From the NCBI GenBank assembly GCA_036703275.1, contig DATNPK010000104.1:1-64000 (forward strand): a DNA stretch of 64,000 nt, read 5' to 3'. The notes beneath the pieces are model-generated. The model ran no database searches, was not told the DNA's origin, and was given only the letters and a program-made list of their open reading frames with translations. This stretch comes from Coleofasciculaceae cyanobacterium (GTDB lineage Bacteria > Cyanobacteriota > Cyanobacteriia > Cyanobacteriales > Xenococcaceae). Positions 8,153 through 17,965 of this stretch are shown here, in pieces. Position 1 is the first letter of the stretch; each line of letters begins with the position of its first letter. The position numbers and the translations under genes are program-made.

Positions 8153-8331
8153 TTTACTCGAGTTTTACAGCAGTTTTTATGCTTGCTAGACTAGATTGTT
8201 GATTAACTTGTTTTTAGTTTTTCAGATTAAACTTGTGTGTTCTATAGACAGCAAAACAGCTTTAGAAATAATTAGGAATACTCAGCATTTCTCCACTACA
8301 TTCAAACGTTAAAACTTTTTGTATAATGAAA

Positions 8332-8364
8332 AGCGGATGAGGGGAATCGAACCCCGTTCTCAAC
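8332..8364 (-). other. tRNA-Leu-like 3' fragment
   Basis: The minus strand reads GAACGGGGTTCGATTCCCCT then CATCCGC. This is a T-arm with loop TTCGATT between GGGG and CCCC, followed by the 3' half of an acceptor stem. Cyanobacterial tRNA-Leu genes commonly end GGGGTTCAAGTCCCCTCATCC-GC. Here the outer T-stem pair is C/T and the discriminator is T rather than A, so it is a worn copy. No anticodon arm or 5' half is present. It sits just upstream of the TniQ-like remnant. Confidence 0.55.
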
Positions 8365-8450
8365 CATTTACGACGATATCGCGTAAGCTTAAAACCTTAG
8401 GAAGCTCCAGTAGAACTCAAAAAAACACAGATTCAGTAAGATTAAAAAGG

Positions 8451-9167
8451 AATTTGGCAAAATGTATTTGGATAACAAATACCCTTGGGGAATTAATTGC
8501 TCATTCGCAAAAACTCAATCGAGATAATAGTCAAAATAATATTTCTCAAGCCATACGCGAAATTGTCAATTTTACATTGAAGGGTAATATTGCTGCTTTT
8601 GCCAGGACATTTAACCTACCAAAAAATACAGTCTGGATGTGGCATGAAGGGAAAAGTACCCCTCAACTCAAACATATTCTAAGTATTTGTTACTGTCTGA
8701 ATATTTCTTTATTAGACTTTTTGACCCAGAATAATTTTGAGTATCTAAAAATAGATAGTCAAAAACTACCCACCAAAATTTTGGTTAAAAGAGTATCTCT
8801 TCAGAATTGTGATATTCAAAAAATCGAAAGGTTTCTTGAGTCAGTTTTAAACGATCAAAACAGCAAGCCAACTACTATGAAAGAAGTTGCCAAAAAATTA
8901 GCTATCGACCAAAGAACCTTATCTAAACACTTCTCAGAATTATGTAAAGCTATTTCTACTAGGTATCAAAGTTATCAAGCTCAAATTAGAAGAAAAAAGA
9001 TCGATGAATGTTGCCAGGAAGTCAAACAAGCCGTTGCTCTTTTGCATCGAAAAGGAGAATATCCTAGTGAAGCTCGCGTATCAAAATTAATTTCTCAACC
9101 TGGTTACTTTAGATATAAGAAAGTTAGAATGGCTCTCAAAGAATCAAAATCTTATATTGATTTTTAA
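8451..9167 (+). pseudogene. TniQ/TnsD-like transposition protein, 5'-truncated
   Basis: The open frame continues upstream to 8319, but that part translates the tRNA-like fragment. Family resemblance begins near LGELIAHSQKLNRDN and runs through GNIAAFARTFNLPKNTVWMW (a helix-turn-helix with WHEGK), LKHILSICYCLNISLLDFL, TMKEVAKKLAIDQRTLSKHF, and ends with YPSEARVSKLISQPGYFRYK. This order is typical of the C-terminal half of cyanobacterial TniQ/TnsD-like target-selection proteins of Tn7-like elements. The N-terminal zinc-binding region is missing. No tnsA, tnsB or tnsC is nearby. A standalone regulator is a less likely alternative. Confidence 0.6.
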
Positions 9168-9242
9168 AACATAACCTTGCCACAACGGCAAACTCAAACT
9201 TTAAATTACAAAAAGGCCTGTAATCCGAGCTTTTCCTAGGAA

Positions 9243-9315
9243 TGGAGCATAGCGGATTTGAACCGCTGACATCTTGCATGCCATGCAAGCACTCTACCAA
9301 CTGAGCTAATGCCCC
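9243..9315 (-). tRNA. tRNA-Ala (anticodon GGC)
   Basis: The minus strand gives acceptor GGGGCAT pairing with ATGCTCC (one G-T), D-arm GCTCAGTTGGTAGAGTGC, anticodon stem CTTGC/GCAAG with loop ATGGCAT (anticodon GGC, Ala), T-arm AGCGG-TTCAAAT-CCGCT, and discriminator A; 73 nt. All arms fold, so the gene looks intact. The CCA end is not encoded. Confidence 0.95.
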
Positions 9316-9365
9316 AATACTCAAATAATATTACCATAATTGAATCATTTAATTAACTATGGCAG

Positions 9366-9548
9366 TTAACTAAGACGACTTAAACAGTTACCTACAATAA
9401 AATAGACGACTAGCATAGCAGCAGCAGCAGCAGCAACTAGTGTCCCAGCAAGCATGAGAGAAAACTCCTGCCGATCCAAAGCCGATTGCATTAAATGCAA
9501 TGACCATGCCACTAGGGCAACATCAAATATGAGAATTGGAATCAGCAT
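9366..9548 (-). CDS. Small two-helix membrane protein, unknown function
   Basis: A 60-residue protein with two hydrophobic segments: IPILIFDVALVAWSLHLM at the N-terminus and LMLAGTLVAAAAAAMLVVYF near the C-terminus, joined by a short charged turn (DRQEF). The ending NCLSRLS resembles small conserved cyanobacterial membrane proteins of unknown role. It stands alone between tRNA-Ala and hisF. I do not recognise a functional family. Confidence 0.55.
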   Translation of the reverse strand: MLIPILIFDVALVAWSLHLMQSALDRQEFSLMLAGTLVAAAAAAMLVVYFIVGNCLSRLS

Positions 9549-9645
9549 TATTTACGAAATGTAAAGACAATATCTATTTTAATACACAATTTTTAAGTTT
9601 TGGGCGGAATTATCTATAACTTAAGCTTTACTAAAGATTATCTAG

Positions 9646-10416
9646 TTAAGTAATTCTTATAGGGACTTTACGTTCTTGAAGATAAACTTTAATTTCTTGG
9701 ATGTTTAGCTGACCAAAATGTAATAATGATGCCAGGAGAGCTGCCTCAGCTTTTCCCTCTTCTAAAGCTTCATAGATATGTTGACAGTTGCCAGCCCCCC
9801 CAGAGGCGATTACTGGAATTTCTACCTGTTCGGCAATCTTTCGAGTAAGTTCTAAATCATATCCTGCCTGGGTTCCATCTGCATCCATGCTAGTTACTAA
9901 TAGTTCTCCTGCACCCCGATTTGCCATTTCGGCTGCCCAAGCGATCGCATCTATACCCGTGTTTTTTCTACCTCCACGGACATAAACATCCCAACCAGGA
10001 TTACTAAGATCGATCCGTCTGCGAGCGTCAATTGCCACTACGATACACTGTTTGCCAAAGCGATCGCTAACACGATTAATTAGTTTTGGGTCGCGAACTG
10101 CTGCGGAATTGATACTCACTTTGTCGGCTCCAGCTCGTAACAAAATTTTAATATTTTCTAAGGATTGAATCCCCCCGCCGACAGTCAAAGGTATAAAGAC
10201 CTGCTCTGCTGTGCGATAAACTACATCGACAATTGTGCCTCGATCTTCATGAGTAGCAGTAATATCCAGAAAAACCAGCTCATCTGCACCCGCATCATTA
10301 TAAACTTTAGCTAGTTCTACAGGATCTCCCGCATCCTTAAGGTCAACAAAATTAACACCTTTGACCACTCGTCCAGCATTAACATCCAGACAAGGCAATA
10401 TTCGTTTAGCAAGCAT
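9646..10416 (-). CDS. hisF: Imidazole glycerol phosphate synthase, cyclase subunit
   Basis: 256 residues, the standard HisF length. HisF pairs with glutaminase HisH to convert PRFAR to imidazole glycerol phosphate plus AICAR in histidine biosynthesis. Visible signatures are [20 protein letters not shown] with the catalytic Asp, [30 protein letters not shown] (second catalytic Asp nearby), [13 protein letters not shown] and ASGGAGN. It is monocistronic; hisH is not in the window. Confidence 0.96.
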   Translation of the reverse strand: MLAKRILPCLDVNAGRVVKGVNFVDLKDAGDPVELAKVYNDAGADELVFLDITATHEDRGTIVDVVYRTAEQVFIPLTVGGGIQSLENIKILLRAGADKVSINSAAVRDPKLINRVSDRFGKQCIVVAIDARRRIDLSNPGWDVYVRGGRKNTGIDAIAWAAEMANRGAGELLVTSMDADGTQAGYDLELTRKIAEQVEIPVIASGGAGNCQHIYEALEEGKAEAALLASLLHFGQLNIQEIKVYLQERKVPIRIT

Positions 10417-10892
10417 AGTCTAGTTTTCGATTATTCGGCAAAATATTCTCTAAAATAGAAATTGGCAATAGTAATAAATCAGTCTTGCTTTTGTTGCACC
10501 TGCGATCGTCCTAAAATTATCAGTTTAGCAGTTTATTTATTTAAACTGTAGTCAAACCACAGCAAGACTGATTCAATAAAGAGAATTTCATTTATTCTAA
10601 TATTCTAAAAATATTTTATTCTAATTTTGTTGGCATAGATTAGCAACTGCCAATTTTATATAATCTAAAAACTTTAGAAATCCTCAGCAAAAAATTACTC
10701 TGCTACATTAGCTAACAGATTGGTTTTGGCTCGGTTAAATTATCACATACATAACAAAGAGGATGATGTTAGCATCTGCTAATGATATCATCCTCCAAAA
10801 TATTAAATTTAGAAACCAGTCCCGTACTCCACCAAGGCAGTAGTTAATGCCCCAGTAACATCGGCAAATAGTTTGTCTATTTATTAATATTA
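10417..10892. other. Intergenic region between hisF and rbcS
   Basis: AT-rich DNA with no intact gene. It carries the rbc operon terminator (10759-10795) and, on the minus strand at 10809-10880, a short open stretch reading KLFADVTGALTTALVEYGTG before TAA. That piece has no start and may be a relic of a gene once downstream of rbcS; I do not recognise it. Confidence 0.5.
10759..10795 (-). terminator. Terminator of the rbcL-rbcX-rbcS operon
   Basis: GAGGATGAT at 10759-10767 pairs with ATCATCCTC at 10787-10795, and the inner GTTAGC/GCTAAT extends the stem. On the minus strand the hairpin is followed by CTTTGTTATG, a weak T-rich tail. It lies about 100 bases after the rbcS stop. Confidence 0.6.
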
Positions 10893-11228
10893 TTAATAGC
10901 GTTTTTGGTTAGGTTTGTAAACAATGAAGCTAACAGTTTGACATTGTTTGATGTTATCAAAACCAACGACACGAATGTAACAATCAGAATATTCTGAACG
11001 GCATTCACGAACTTCATTCAATACGTCTTGTGCGCTACGTGCATCAAATAACGGTAGCTTCCATAAAGTCCAGTGGTGTAATTCTGGAGTGGGATCTTTT
11101 TCGAATTCTACACCAGGGATGTAACCTTGATCGATCATAAAATCAATTTGCTTAGCAATTTGCTGATCGGTCAAAGGAGGTAGATAAGAAAGGGTTTCGT
11201 AGCGACGCTCTTTGGGTAATGTTTTCAT
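10893..11228 (-). CDS. rbcS: RuBisCO small subunit
   Basis: 111 residues, the usual cyanobacterial length. Eight copies cap the RbcL8 core in the form IB holoenzyme inside carboxysomes. Recognisable segments are [40 protein letters not shown] and [13 protein letters not shown]. It is the last gene of rbcL-rbcX-rbcS, 27 bases after rbcX. Its fold is mimicked by the four small-subunit-like modules of CcmM encoded just upstream, which is how CcmM condenses RuBisCO. Confidence 0.98.
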   Translation of the reverse strand: MKTLPKERRYETLSYLPPLTDQQIAKQIDFMIDQGYIPGVEFEKDPTPELHHWTLWKLPLFDARSAQDVLNEVRECRSEYSDCYIRVVGFDNIKQCQTVSFIVYKPNQKRY

Positions 11229-11255
11229 GGTTTATCTTTAGCTGTATTATGTATT

Positions 11256-11660
11256 TTAATCAGAATCTTCGGTTTCCGAATTCGCTTCTGAAACATCTAA
11301 ATTAAAAGTTTCATCAGGCGATCGGGTAAGACGCTCCAAAAGATAACGGCGATGTGCCAAGTTGTCTTTTTTGACTCCAGAAGCAACTATCTCAGGCAAA
11401 AATTCTAAAGTTTGTTCGGCAATATTATCGCGAACCGTCATTATGCGTAAAGCAAGCTCTTTTCCCCTTGGTTGAGACATAATATCTCTTAGGTATGTTT
11501 CTGCATCTCGCAGCTTTCCTCCTGAAGAGTATTGCCTCAACCAGATAGATTCTCTAGGATTAGTTTCTGCTAGTTGAGCAATAACTAGCTGTACTGCTTT
11601 GTAGGTCAGAAAATTTTGAACAACTTTAGCCGTATCTTTGGCAATGTCTTTTGGTTGCAT
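11256..11660 (-). CDS. rbcX: RuBisCO assembly chaperone RbcX
   Basis: 134 residues. RbcX is an all-helical homodimer that binds the C-terminal tail of newly folded RbcL and promotes assembly of RbcL8. The N-terminal helix KVVQNFLTYKAVQLVIAQL and NPRESIWLRQYSSGGKL, which line the RbcL-binding cleft, are visible, followed by RGKELALRIMTVR. The C-terminal tail is acidic. Its place between rbcL and rbcS in the same orientation is the canonical cyanobacterial order. Confidence 0.97.
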   Translation of the reverse strand: MQPKDIAKDTAKVVQNFLTYKAVQLVIAQLAETNPRESIWLRQYSSGGKLRDAETYLRDIMSQPRGKELALRIMTVRDNIAEQTLEFLPEIVASGVKKDNLAHRRYLLERLTRSPDETFNLDVSEANSETEDSD

Positions 11661-11766
11661 CTAGTTCAGAATAGTAACTCTGGAATTCAAAATTTAGAAC
11701 TGTTTATTCTTCATTCTTAATCCCAGATTAGACTATTGGCTGTTCACAAATAACTATTCTCGTTCT

Positions 11767-13182
11767 CTAGAGAGTGTCTACAGCATCAAACTCGAACTTA
11801 ATTTCTTTCCAAAGTTCACAAGCTGCTGCTAGTTCAGGACTCCAACGACAAGCTTCACGAATAACATCGTTACCTTCGCGAGCCAAAGAACGCCCTTCAT
11901 TACGAGCTTGAACACAAGCCTCAAGAGCCACACGGTTAGCTGTTGCACCAGGAGCATTACCCCAAGGGTGTCCTAATGTTCCACCACCAAACTGTAGACA
12001 AGAATCATCACCAAAGATTTCAACTAGTGCGGGCATATGCCATACGTGGATACCGCCAGAAGCAACGGGCATTGTGCCAGGCATAGAAGCCCAATCTTGA
12101 GTAAAGAAGTTACCACGCGAGCGATCTTCTTCTACATAGTCTTCGCGCATTTGGTCTACAAAACCAAGAGTAATGTCGCGTTCACCCTCAAGTTTACCGA
12201 CAACAGTACCAGAGTGTAAATGATCGCCACCAGACATACGTAAACACTTAGCTAATACGCGGAAGTGAATACCGTGATTTCTTTGACGGTCAATTACAGC
12301 GTGCATTGCGCGGTGAATGTGCAGTAACATACCGTTCTTGCGACACCATTTAGCTAGAGTAGTGTTAGCAGTAAACCCACCAGTCAGGAAGTCGTGCATT
12401 ACGATAGGAGTGCCAATTTCTTTAGCGAACTCAGCACGTTCCATCATGTCTTCGCAAGTAGCGGCGGTTACGTTGAGGTAATGACCTTTAACTTCGTTGG
12501 TTTCTGCCTGGGATTTTTCGATTGCTTCTTGGACGAACAAAAAGCGATCGCGCCAACGCATGAAAGGCTGAGAGTTAATGTTTTCATCATCTTTGGTGAA
12601 ATCTAGACCACCGCGAAGACATTCATAAACTGCACGACCATAGTTTTTAGCCGATAGACCTAGCTTGGGTTTGATGGTGCAGCCCAATAAAGGACGACCA
12701 TACTTATTTAACAAGTCTCTTTCGACAGTGATACCGTGGGGAGGACCTTGGAAAGTCTTCATCAAAGCTACAGGAATACGAAGATCCTCTAAACGTAATG
12801 CACGTAGAGCTTTAAACCCAAATACGTTACCTACCAAAGAAGTGAGAATGTTAGTTACAGAACCTTCTTCAAATAAATCCATCGGATAAGCGACAAAACA
12901 GAAATACTGGTTGTCTTCTCCAGGAACGGGTTCAACTTCATAACAACGACCTTTATATCGGTCTAGGTCGGTCAAGCCATCTGTCCATACTGTTGTCCAA
13001 GTACCAGTAGAAGATTCAGCAGCTACGGCAGCTGCACATTCTTCAGCGGGAACTCCTGGTTGAGGAGTCATGCGGAAACAAGCCAGTAGGTCTGTATCCT
13101 TGGGGGTGTAGTCTGGGGTGTAATAAGTTAGGCGATAGTCTTGTACACCAGCCTTAAACCCAGCAGAAGTCTTAGTTGCCAT
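11767..13182 (-). CDS. rbcL: RuBisCO large subunit, form IB
   Basis: 471 residues. It catalyses CO2 fixation on ribulose 1,5-bisphosphate. The active-site block [16 protein letters not shown] contains the Lys that is carbamylated. [37 protein letters not shown] and the C-terminal [15 protein letters not shown] are complete. The C-terminal [12 protein letters not shown] keeps the tail recognised by RbcX. A strong GGAGG lies ahead of the ATG. An upstream gap of about 600 bases separates it from ccmN and carries a probable RbcR box, so rbc and ccm are likely separate transcription units. Confidence 0.99.
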   Translation of the reverse strand: MATKTSAGFKAGVQDYRLTYYTPDYTPKDTDLLACFRMTPQPGVPAEECAAAVAAESSTGTWTTVWTDGLTDLDRYKGRCYEVEPVPGEDNQYFCFVAYPMDLFEEGSVTNILTSLVGNVFGFKALRALRLEDLRIPVALMKTFQGPPHGITVERDLLNKYGRPLLGCTIKPKLGLSAKNYGRAVYECLRGGLDFTKDDENINSQPFMRWRDRFLFVQEAIEKSQAETNEVKGHYLNVTAATCEDMMERAEFAKEIGTPIVMHDFLTGGFTANTTLAKWCRKNGMLLHIHRAMHAVIDRQRNHGIHFRVLAKCLRMSGGDHLHSGTVVGKLEGERDITLGFVDQMREDYVEEDRSRGNFFTQDWASMPGTMPVASGGIHVWHMPALVEIFGDDSCLQFGGGTLGHPWGNAPGATANRVALEACVQARNEGRSLAREGNDVIREACRWSPELAAACELWKEIKFEFDAVDTL

Positions 13183-13789
13183 GTTTGGTCATTCCTCCAT
13201 AAATAAAACGCTTAATTTTTACTTTCTAATAGAGTCACTAGTCTTAATAGACTCTATATACCGTTAAAAAAAAATCAGTAGAAAGATGTTTCGCTGTTCT
13301 AAAAAAATCGTTGCTTTAAATAGCAAACTTAAGCTACTTTTCTTAAGCAATTTCTTATGTTAACACCATAGCATGAATGTTAATACTTTATATGTATTTG
13401 CAACTCGATATTGATTGGTTTATTTTTTACAATAGATTAATTTAACTAATAAGTATTGTTGACAACGATTAAAATTGTTAAGAATTAATAATATTTTTTT
13501 TGTTTAATTAGTTTAGAGCATTTTTCTAGTAGGAAAAATTAACTTGCTGTTCTGAGTATATTTGCCTAAACCTTCTCTTTATAGGGTTTTCCACATTTAA
13601 TATCTAGTTACGCGGTGACGGTCAAATTAAAGCAGAAACCTACTTTAATCTGCCAAAACAAGACGTAAAAAAGTTGGCACAAATCAAAAAACTGTACCAA
13701 CGAAGTATAAATATTTAATCGCTATTATGCTTATTTTAACTATGCTTGTGTTGCTCACAAAAACCGCCAACTAAGCTAATCTAGGATTC
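13183..13789. other. rbcL promoter region
   Basis: A very AT-rich 607-base region without a gene, lying between ccmN and rbcL on the minus strand. It should contain the rbcL promoter and leader. A candidate RbcR operator lies at 13436-13450. A lone TTTTCCACA at about 13587 matches a DnaA box but has no neighbours. I could not fix the transcription start. Confidence 0.6.
13436..13450 (-). promoter_or_regulatory. Candidate RbcR (LysR-type) operator of the rbc operon
   Basis: ATTAATTTAACTAAT fits ATTA(G/A)-N5-(C/T)TAAT on both strands. That pattern has been described for the LysR-type activator RbcR of cyanobacterial RuBisCO genes. It lies 254 bases before the rbcL start, a plausible place for an activator site. 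The DNA is AT-rich, so a chance match is possible. Confidence 0.45.
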
Positions 13790-14476
13790 CTATTTTTTCT
13801 GGTTAGAATCTAAACCTTTATTGTAGGGAAATAAGGTTACCAAAAGTTCATTAATATAAACTTGCCCTACGACTGGAACTTTGGGTTTTTGAGCTGAAGA
13901 TTCAAAAGCTGTTTCTACGTGAGGAATTGAAGCTGAATTTTGACTTTGGTTAGAATCTCGATCTACAGTTGGTTTTGATTTTGGAGGAGCGTGCTGATTG
14001 TCCGAAAAAGCATTATTGTTCTGATAGCTCTTGCTGGATTTTGCTTTAGTCTGATTCTTAGTATTTTTCCTTTCTGGCTCATCTTGAGAGGATGCTTGAC
14101 GAGAAATATCACCAATAATTGAGCCAGGCTCAACCACAGTCATCGATGCCACATTTTCTTGAAAAATAGTAGTTGAAGTACCAATACAGCAATTATTGCC
14201 GATCTTGCTTTCGCCGATAATTAGTACTCCAGATCCTAAAATAGCCCCAGCTTCTATTTCAATAGACCCCTGACAAGCATTAATAATTGCCCCCATTCCA
14301 ATGCAAACATCAGCTCGAATAATAATACGCCTATCGGGAGCAGCTTGCAGAATAACTCCAGGAGCTAAAGACGCTGTAGGATGAATTTCTACATCACCAC
14401 TGATGCGTATATCTTTATTTAAAATAGGTTGCGGAGGTGGTAGATAAATCATAGGGGAAAATAAATTGATGGACAC
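13790..14476 (-). CDS. ccmN: Carboxysome assembly protein CcmN
   Basis: 228 residues. CcmN bridges the CcmM/RuBisCO core to the CcmK shell. The N-terminal half has left-handed beta-helix hexapeptide repeats (SGDVEIHPTASLAPGVILQA, IGKSKIG-type turns). A polar, poorly conserved linker rich in K, S, Q and N follows. The C-terminal amphipathic encapsulation peptide is clear: VGQVYINELLVTLFPYNKG. The ATG at 14476 is used; an internal ATG at MIYLPPPQPI is an alternative start. It is the last gene of the ccm operon, 100 bases after ccmM. Confidence 0.95.
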   Translation of the reverse strand: MSINLFSPMIYLPPPQPILNKDIRISGDVEIHPTASLAPGVILQAAPDRRIIIRADVCIGMGAIINACQGSIEIEAGAILGSGVLIIGESKIGNNCCIGTSTTIFQENVASMTVVEPGSIIGDISRQASSQDEPERKNTKNQTKAKSSKSYQNNNAFSDNQHAPPKSKPTVDRDSNQSQNSASIPHVETAFESSAQKPKVPVVGQVYINELLVTLFPYNKGLDSNQKK

Positions 14477-14576
14477 AGGAACAGTTGCTTGGATTTCATT
14501 TGCAGTTACCTACAGGAAAAATTACTAATTACTGCTCCCTTGTCCTCTAGTACACGAACGCAACCTCTACAGACAT

Positions 14577-16670
14577 TTATGGTCGTTGAATAATCGTTTC
14601 AGCAACTCTTCTTTTGTTTTTGGGGTCAATTCCTAACAAACGAACATATTCGTTGCTGTGTTCAGCTAAACATACTTCTAATGAAGCAACTACGTCTAAC
14701 TCATGACGACTATCGATCGGAGCGCAACTTTTCCAGGATTTGGTTTTAAAGCGTCGCTTATCTGCATGTTCCATACCGATCTTATAGCCAGCAGCAAGTA
14801 GAGAACGAACTTCTTGAATTGCTTCATCACTTAAATGACGTTGACTAAACGTGTTGTAATTTGCTGGGCGACCTTTATGCTTATTACCGCTAGTGTAATC
14901 AGCTACAAAGTAACTTCGATCCTTGCCATTATCATTGCCATTGCCGTTGCGACTTCCATTACCGTTGCTTTTAGCTTTGGGATTATCACTCGGTCTTTGG
15001 ATAATAGTTTCAGCAACTCTGCGTTTGGCTTGAGAATCGATGCCCAACATACGAACATATTCGCCTTTATGTTCTGCCAAACAATGTTCTAAAGCAGCAA
15101 CTACTTCAGATTCCCGACCACTATCAATAGGAGAACAGCTTTTCCAAGATTTAGTTTTGAAACGTCTTGTGTCGGCGTGTTCTGAGCCAATTTGATAGCC
15201 AGCGGCCAACAAAGAGCGAATTTCTTGAACTACTTCTGAATCTAAGCTACTGCTAGTACCATTGCTACTGTAACTAGCTTTACCACCGTTACCATTACTG
15301 TAGCTAGAACTTGCAAAACTTTTAGAAGACTGTACTGGAGCCTCTCCAGGACGCTGCACGATTATTTCAGCTGTTCTCCTTTTGGCATTAGTATCAACGC
15401 CGATGACGCGAACATACTCATTGGGATATTCCATCATAGCCTGTTCAATGGCGTTAAATATTTTGTTGCTACCGCCTTCAATTTGCCCGACAGTAAGCCA
15501 AGATTTAGTTTTGAAGCGACGTTTGCTGGCACGTTCAATCCCAATGCTACAGCCTTGAGAAATTAAACTATTAATTTGACCTGCAATATCACCTGCCAGG
15601 CTTCCCTGAGCTACGCTACTGTAGTTAGAGCGATTTCTACCACCATGGCTTCGACCTCGCTCGTGAGTAGCAACACTTTTGACAGTTCCCGACCCAGGAG
15701 TATCTCCAGGACGTTGAACTATAATTTCGGCAACTCTTCTTTTAGCCTTGGGATCTATTCCTATTAGCCTGACATATTCACCTTGACACTCACGAAGCAC
15801 AGAATCTAACTGAGCTATAACCTGATTTTCTTTTCGACTGTCTATTTGACCACCAGTAAGCCAGGATTTGGTTTTAAAGCGACGTTGGTTAGCGTGTTCT
15901 GTACTGATAATACAGCCTTGCGCCAATAGCGATCGCACTTGGGTTCTAATGTCTGAACTTAAACTCATATTCTCTACTGAATTTATATAATCATTCTCAT
16001 TATTGACATTGAAATTGGGATTTGCGTCGGTTTTACCACGTCCGCGAGCTTTGTAAACTTGAGGATTTACACAGGCTTCATCATCGGCGCAGCGATAACC
16101 AGCCAAAAGAGCCTCGTTGATTTCGACCACGTGGTTAGCAAAGTAGCGATCGCCCTCTATTACATCAGGCAAACGTTCCGCCTGCTGCTGATTGACGATC
16201 ACTGCTCCTGAAGGAACATACTTTCCTGGAGGAATTTCTACATCTTGAATTAAAGCGTGCATCATGATAATGCAACCATCACCTACTTTGGCATTAAAGA
16301 CAGTGGAGCGAAAACCAATAAAGCATTCGTCTCCAATGTAGGCTGGTCCATGAATCAGCGCCATGTGAGTAATACAGGTGTTTCTGCCAATCCAGACCGA
16401 ATACTCTTGGTTATCATCACCAACTACCCGACCTTTTTCTAGACCATGAATTACAACGCCATCTTGAATATTGCTACTCTCTCCAATGTGAAAAGGCGTT
16501 CCCTCATCGGCTCTGATGGAACTACCAGGAGCAACAAAAACATTTGCTCCTATCCTTACATCACCAATTAATCGAGAAAAAGAATGCACGTAGGCACTTT
16601 CATCTATTCTTGGTGTTGCTAAATTATTCGACCACGGAGTCGGGGGAGCCGCTTTGGTGCGGACTGCCAT
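14577..16670 (-). CDS. ccmM: Carboxysome scaffold CcmM (gamma-carbonic anhydrase plus four SSU-like modules)
   Basis: 697 residues. The N-terminal 200 form a gamma-carbonic anhydrase-like beta-helix with the zinc-ligand pattern [13 protein letters not shown] and MMHALIQ. Four RuBisCO small-subunit-like modules follow, each with a version of [15 protein letters not shown], separated by Ser/Gly/Asn-rich linkers. Each module binds RuBisCO and nucleates the carboxysome core. An internal ATG at 15968 ([10 protein letters not shown]) lies just before the first module. It could start the short CcmM isoform of about 463 residues, as in other beta-cyanobacteria. Many species have three modules; four is a longer version. 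Confidence 0.97.
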   Translation of the reverse strand: MAVRTKAAPPTPWSNNLATPRIDESAYVHSFSRLIGDVRIGANVFVAPGSSIRADEGTPFHIGESSNIQDGVVIHGLEKGRVVGDDNQEYSVWIGRNTCITHMALIHGPAYIGDECFIGFRSTVFNAKVGDGCIIMMHALIQDVEIPPGKYVPSGAVIVNQQQAERLPDVIEGDRYFANHVVEINEALLAGYRCADDEACVNPQVYKARGRGKTDANPNFNVNNENDYINSVENMSLSSDIRTQVRSLLAQGCIISTEHANQRRFKTKSWLTGGQIDSRKENQVIAQLDSVLRECQGEYVRLIGIDPKAKRRVAEIIVQRPGDTPGSGTVKSVATHERGRSHGGRNRSNYSSVAQGSLAGDIAGQINSLISQGCSIGIERASKRRFKTKSWLTVGQIEGGSNKIFNAIEQAMMEYPNEYVRVIGVDTNAKRRTAEIIVQRPGEAPVQSSKSFASSSYSNGNGGKASYSSNGTSSSLDSEVVQEIRSLLAAGYQIGSEHADTRRFKTKSWKSCSPIDSGRESEVVAALEHCLAEHKGEYVRMLGIDSQAKRRVAETIIQRPSDNPKAKSNGNGSRNGNGNDNGKDRSYFVADYTSGNKHKGRPANYNTFSQRHLSDEAIQEVRSLLAAGYKIGMEHADKRRFKTKSWKSCAPIDSRHELDVVASLEVCLAEHSNEYVRLLGIDPKNKRRVAETIIQRP

Positions 16671-16748
16671 TGTTTTAATTCCTCCTAAACTAACTTAACC
16701 ATTGTTTTGATCGATCTCAACTAAGCTACATTCTTTGCCACTTAAGCC

Positions 16749-17057
16749 CTAAGACAAACGCTCTGCTTCTTTTTTACTGTAGAGAGCATTACGATCGACG
16801 TTGACCGTATCAATAATGCCAACAACAGTGGCATCAAGTGGTTTTGACTCTTGACCAGCCTCAATACGAGCTGCGCCACCTCGACTGACCAAAACCCACT
16901 CGCTAACCCCAGCACCAATCAAGTCTCCTGCAACTTCATACTTTGGTAAAAGCTGACCTGATTCATCGATATACTGAACCAAAAGTAACTTGATTCCTCT
17001 CATGCTGGGAGCTTTATGCGTGCTAACTACCGTGCCACGAACTTGGGCTATCTGCAT
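16749..17057 (-). CDS. ccmL: Carboxysome pentameric vertex protein CcmL
   Basis: 102 residues of the EutN/CcmL family. Pentamers close the vertices of the icosahedral shell. MQIAQVRGTVVSTHKAPSMR, LIGAGVSEWVLVSRGGAARI and VVGIIDTVNVD are family signatures. It follows the third ccmK by 30 bases and precedes ccmM by 78 bases, the standard operon order. Confidence 0.97.
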   Translation of the reverse strand: MQIAQVRGTVVSTHKAPSMRGIKLLLVQYIDESGQLLPKYEVAGDLIGAGVSEWVLVSRGGAARIEAGQESKPLDATVVGIIDTVNVDRNALYSKKEAERLS

Positions 17058-17087
17058 ACCAGAATGTTGCCTAAATTAATATTAATT

Positions 17088-17426
17088 TTATGGTCTTCTT
17101 AAAGGACGGGGATTAACGCTTTCACGAAACTGCTCTACAGCTTCGGTGTAGCGAATGGGCAGAACATACTCCAGGTTTTCGTGAGGACGAGCAATAATGT
17201 GAGTAGATAATACTTGACCGCCATTTACCCGACTTACATTTTCAGTTCCCGCAGAAACAGACGCCTGTACTTCTGATACATCACCCCGAACGATTACAGT
17301 TACACGACCTGTGCCGATTTTTTCGTATCCCACCAGGGTGACACGAGCTGCTTTCACCATAGCATCTGCTGCTTCCACTACCGCAGGAAAGCCTAAGGTT
17401 TCGATCATTCCGACTGCAATTGACAT
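17088..17426 (-). CDS. ccmK1: Carboxysome shell hexamer CcmK (CcmK1-like)
   Basis: 112 residues from the ATG at 17426, which has AGGAG just upstream; an earlier in-frame start would add 13 unconserved residues. It is a single BMC domain forming flat hexameric shell tiles. [40 protein letters not shown] and [20 protein letters not shown] are the conserved blocks. The extended tail [12 protein letters not shown] is the feature that separates CcmK1 from CcmK2. Long stretches of DNA are nearly identical to the neighbouring ccmK2, and one short patch instead matches the third ccmK, suggesting gene conversion. Confidence 0.93.
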   Translation of the reverse strand: MSIAVGMIETLGFPAVVEAADAMVKAARVTLVGYEKIGTGRVTVIVRGDVSEVQASVSAGTENVSRVNGGQVLSTHIIARPHENLEYVLPIRYTEAVEQFRESVNPRPLRRP

Positions 17427-17552
17427 AATTTTTAACTCCTGAATTTTTAGGGGCGCGTTACGCAAGGTTAAAGGTCGCGTAATCGCCTAAATTGTTTAAT
17501 TTGTTATTAATTTCGCTCTGAAGCTATTTCGATATTCCTACTTAATAATTTA

Positions 17553-17864
17553 TTAATAGGTGCGAAACTGCTCTACTTCTTCGGTGTAACGGATAGGCAA
17601 AACATACTCCAAGTTTTCGTGAGGACGAGCAATAATGTGAGTAGATAATACTTGACCGCCATTTACTCTGGTCACATTTTCAGTTCCCGCAGCAACAGAC
17701 GCCTGTACTTCTGATACATCACCCCGAACGATTACAGTTACACGACCTGTGCCGATTTTTTCATATCCCACTAAGGTTACACGAGCCGCCTTGACCATAG
17801 CATCTGCTGCTTCTACTACCGCAGGGAAACCCAAGGTTTCAATCATTCCGACTGCAATTGACAT
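17553..17864 (-). CDS. ccmK2: Carboxysome shell hexamer CcmK (CcmK2-like)
   Basis: 103 residues from ATG 17864, with AAGGAG eight bases upstream. A single BMC domain; the short C-terminus EEVEQFRTY is that of CcmK2, the dominant shell tile. It lies between the other two ccmK copies and differs from CcmK1 at few positions apart from the tail. The 127 bases to ccmK1 and 102 bases from the first copy contain no gene. Confidence 0.94.
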   Translation of the reverse strand: MSIAVGMIETLGFPAVVEAADAMVKAARVTLVGYEKIGTGRVTVIVRGDVSEVQASVAAGTENVTRVNGGQVLSTHIIARPHENLEYVLPIRYTEEVEQFRTY

Positions 17865-17965
17865 ACTTTTACTCCTTAGAGAGCTAGCTGTTGTGCTAGC
17901 CACTTTTACTAAATTTACTATCGTTCGATTCTGAGACTGAAATAATTAGTTTGATTCAAAAATCA

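Noticed and set aside
8319-8450. N-terminal 44 codons of the TniQ-like frame as real protein
   Set aside because: They translate the antisense of the tRNA-like fragment and adjacent DNA, not TniQ sequence.
10809-10880. Short minus-strand coding-like stretch after rbcS
   Set aside because: Only about 23 codons, no start, not recognised; noted as a possible relic but not called.
13587-13595. TTTTCCACA, a perfect DnaA box, in the rbcL upstream region
   Set aside because: Isolated single match; expected by chance in 64 kb of AT-rich DNA.
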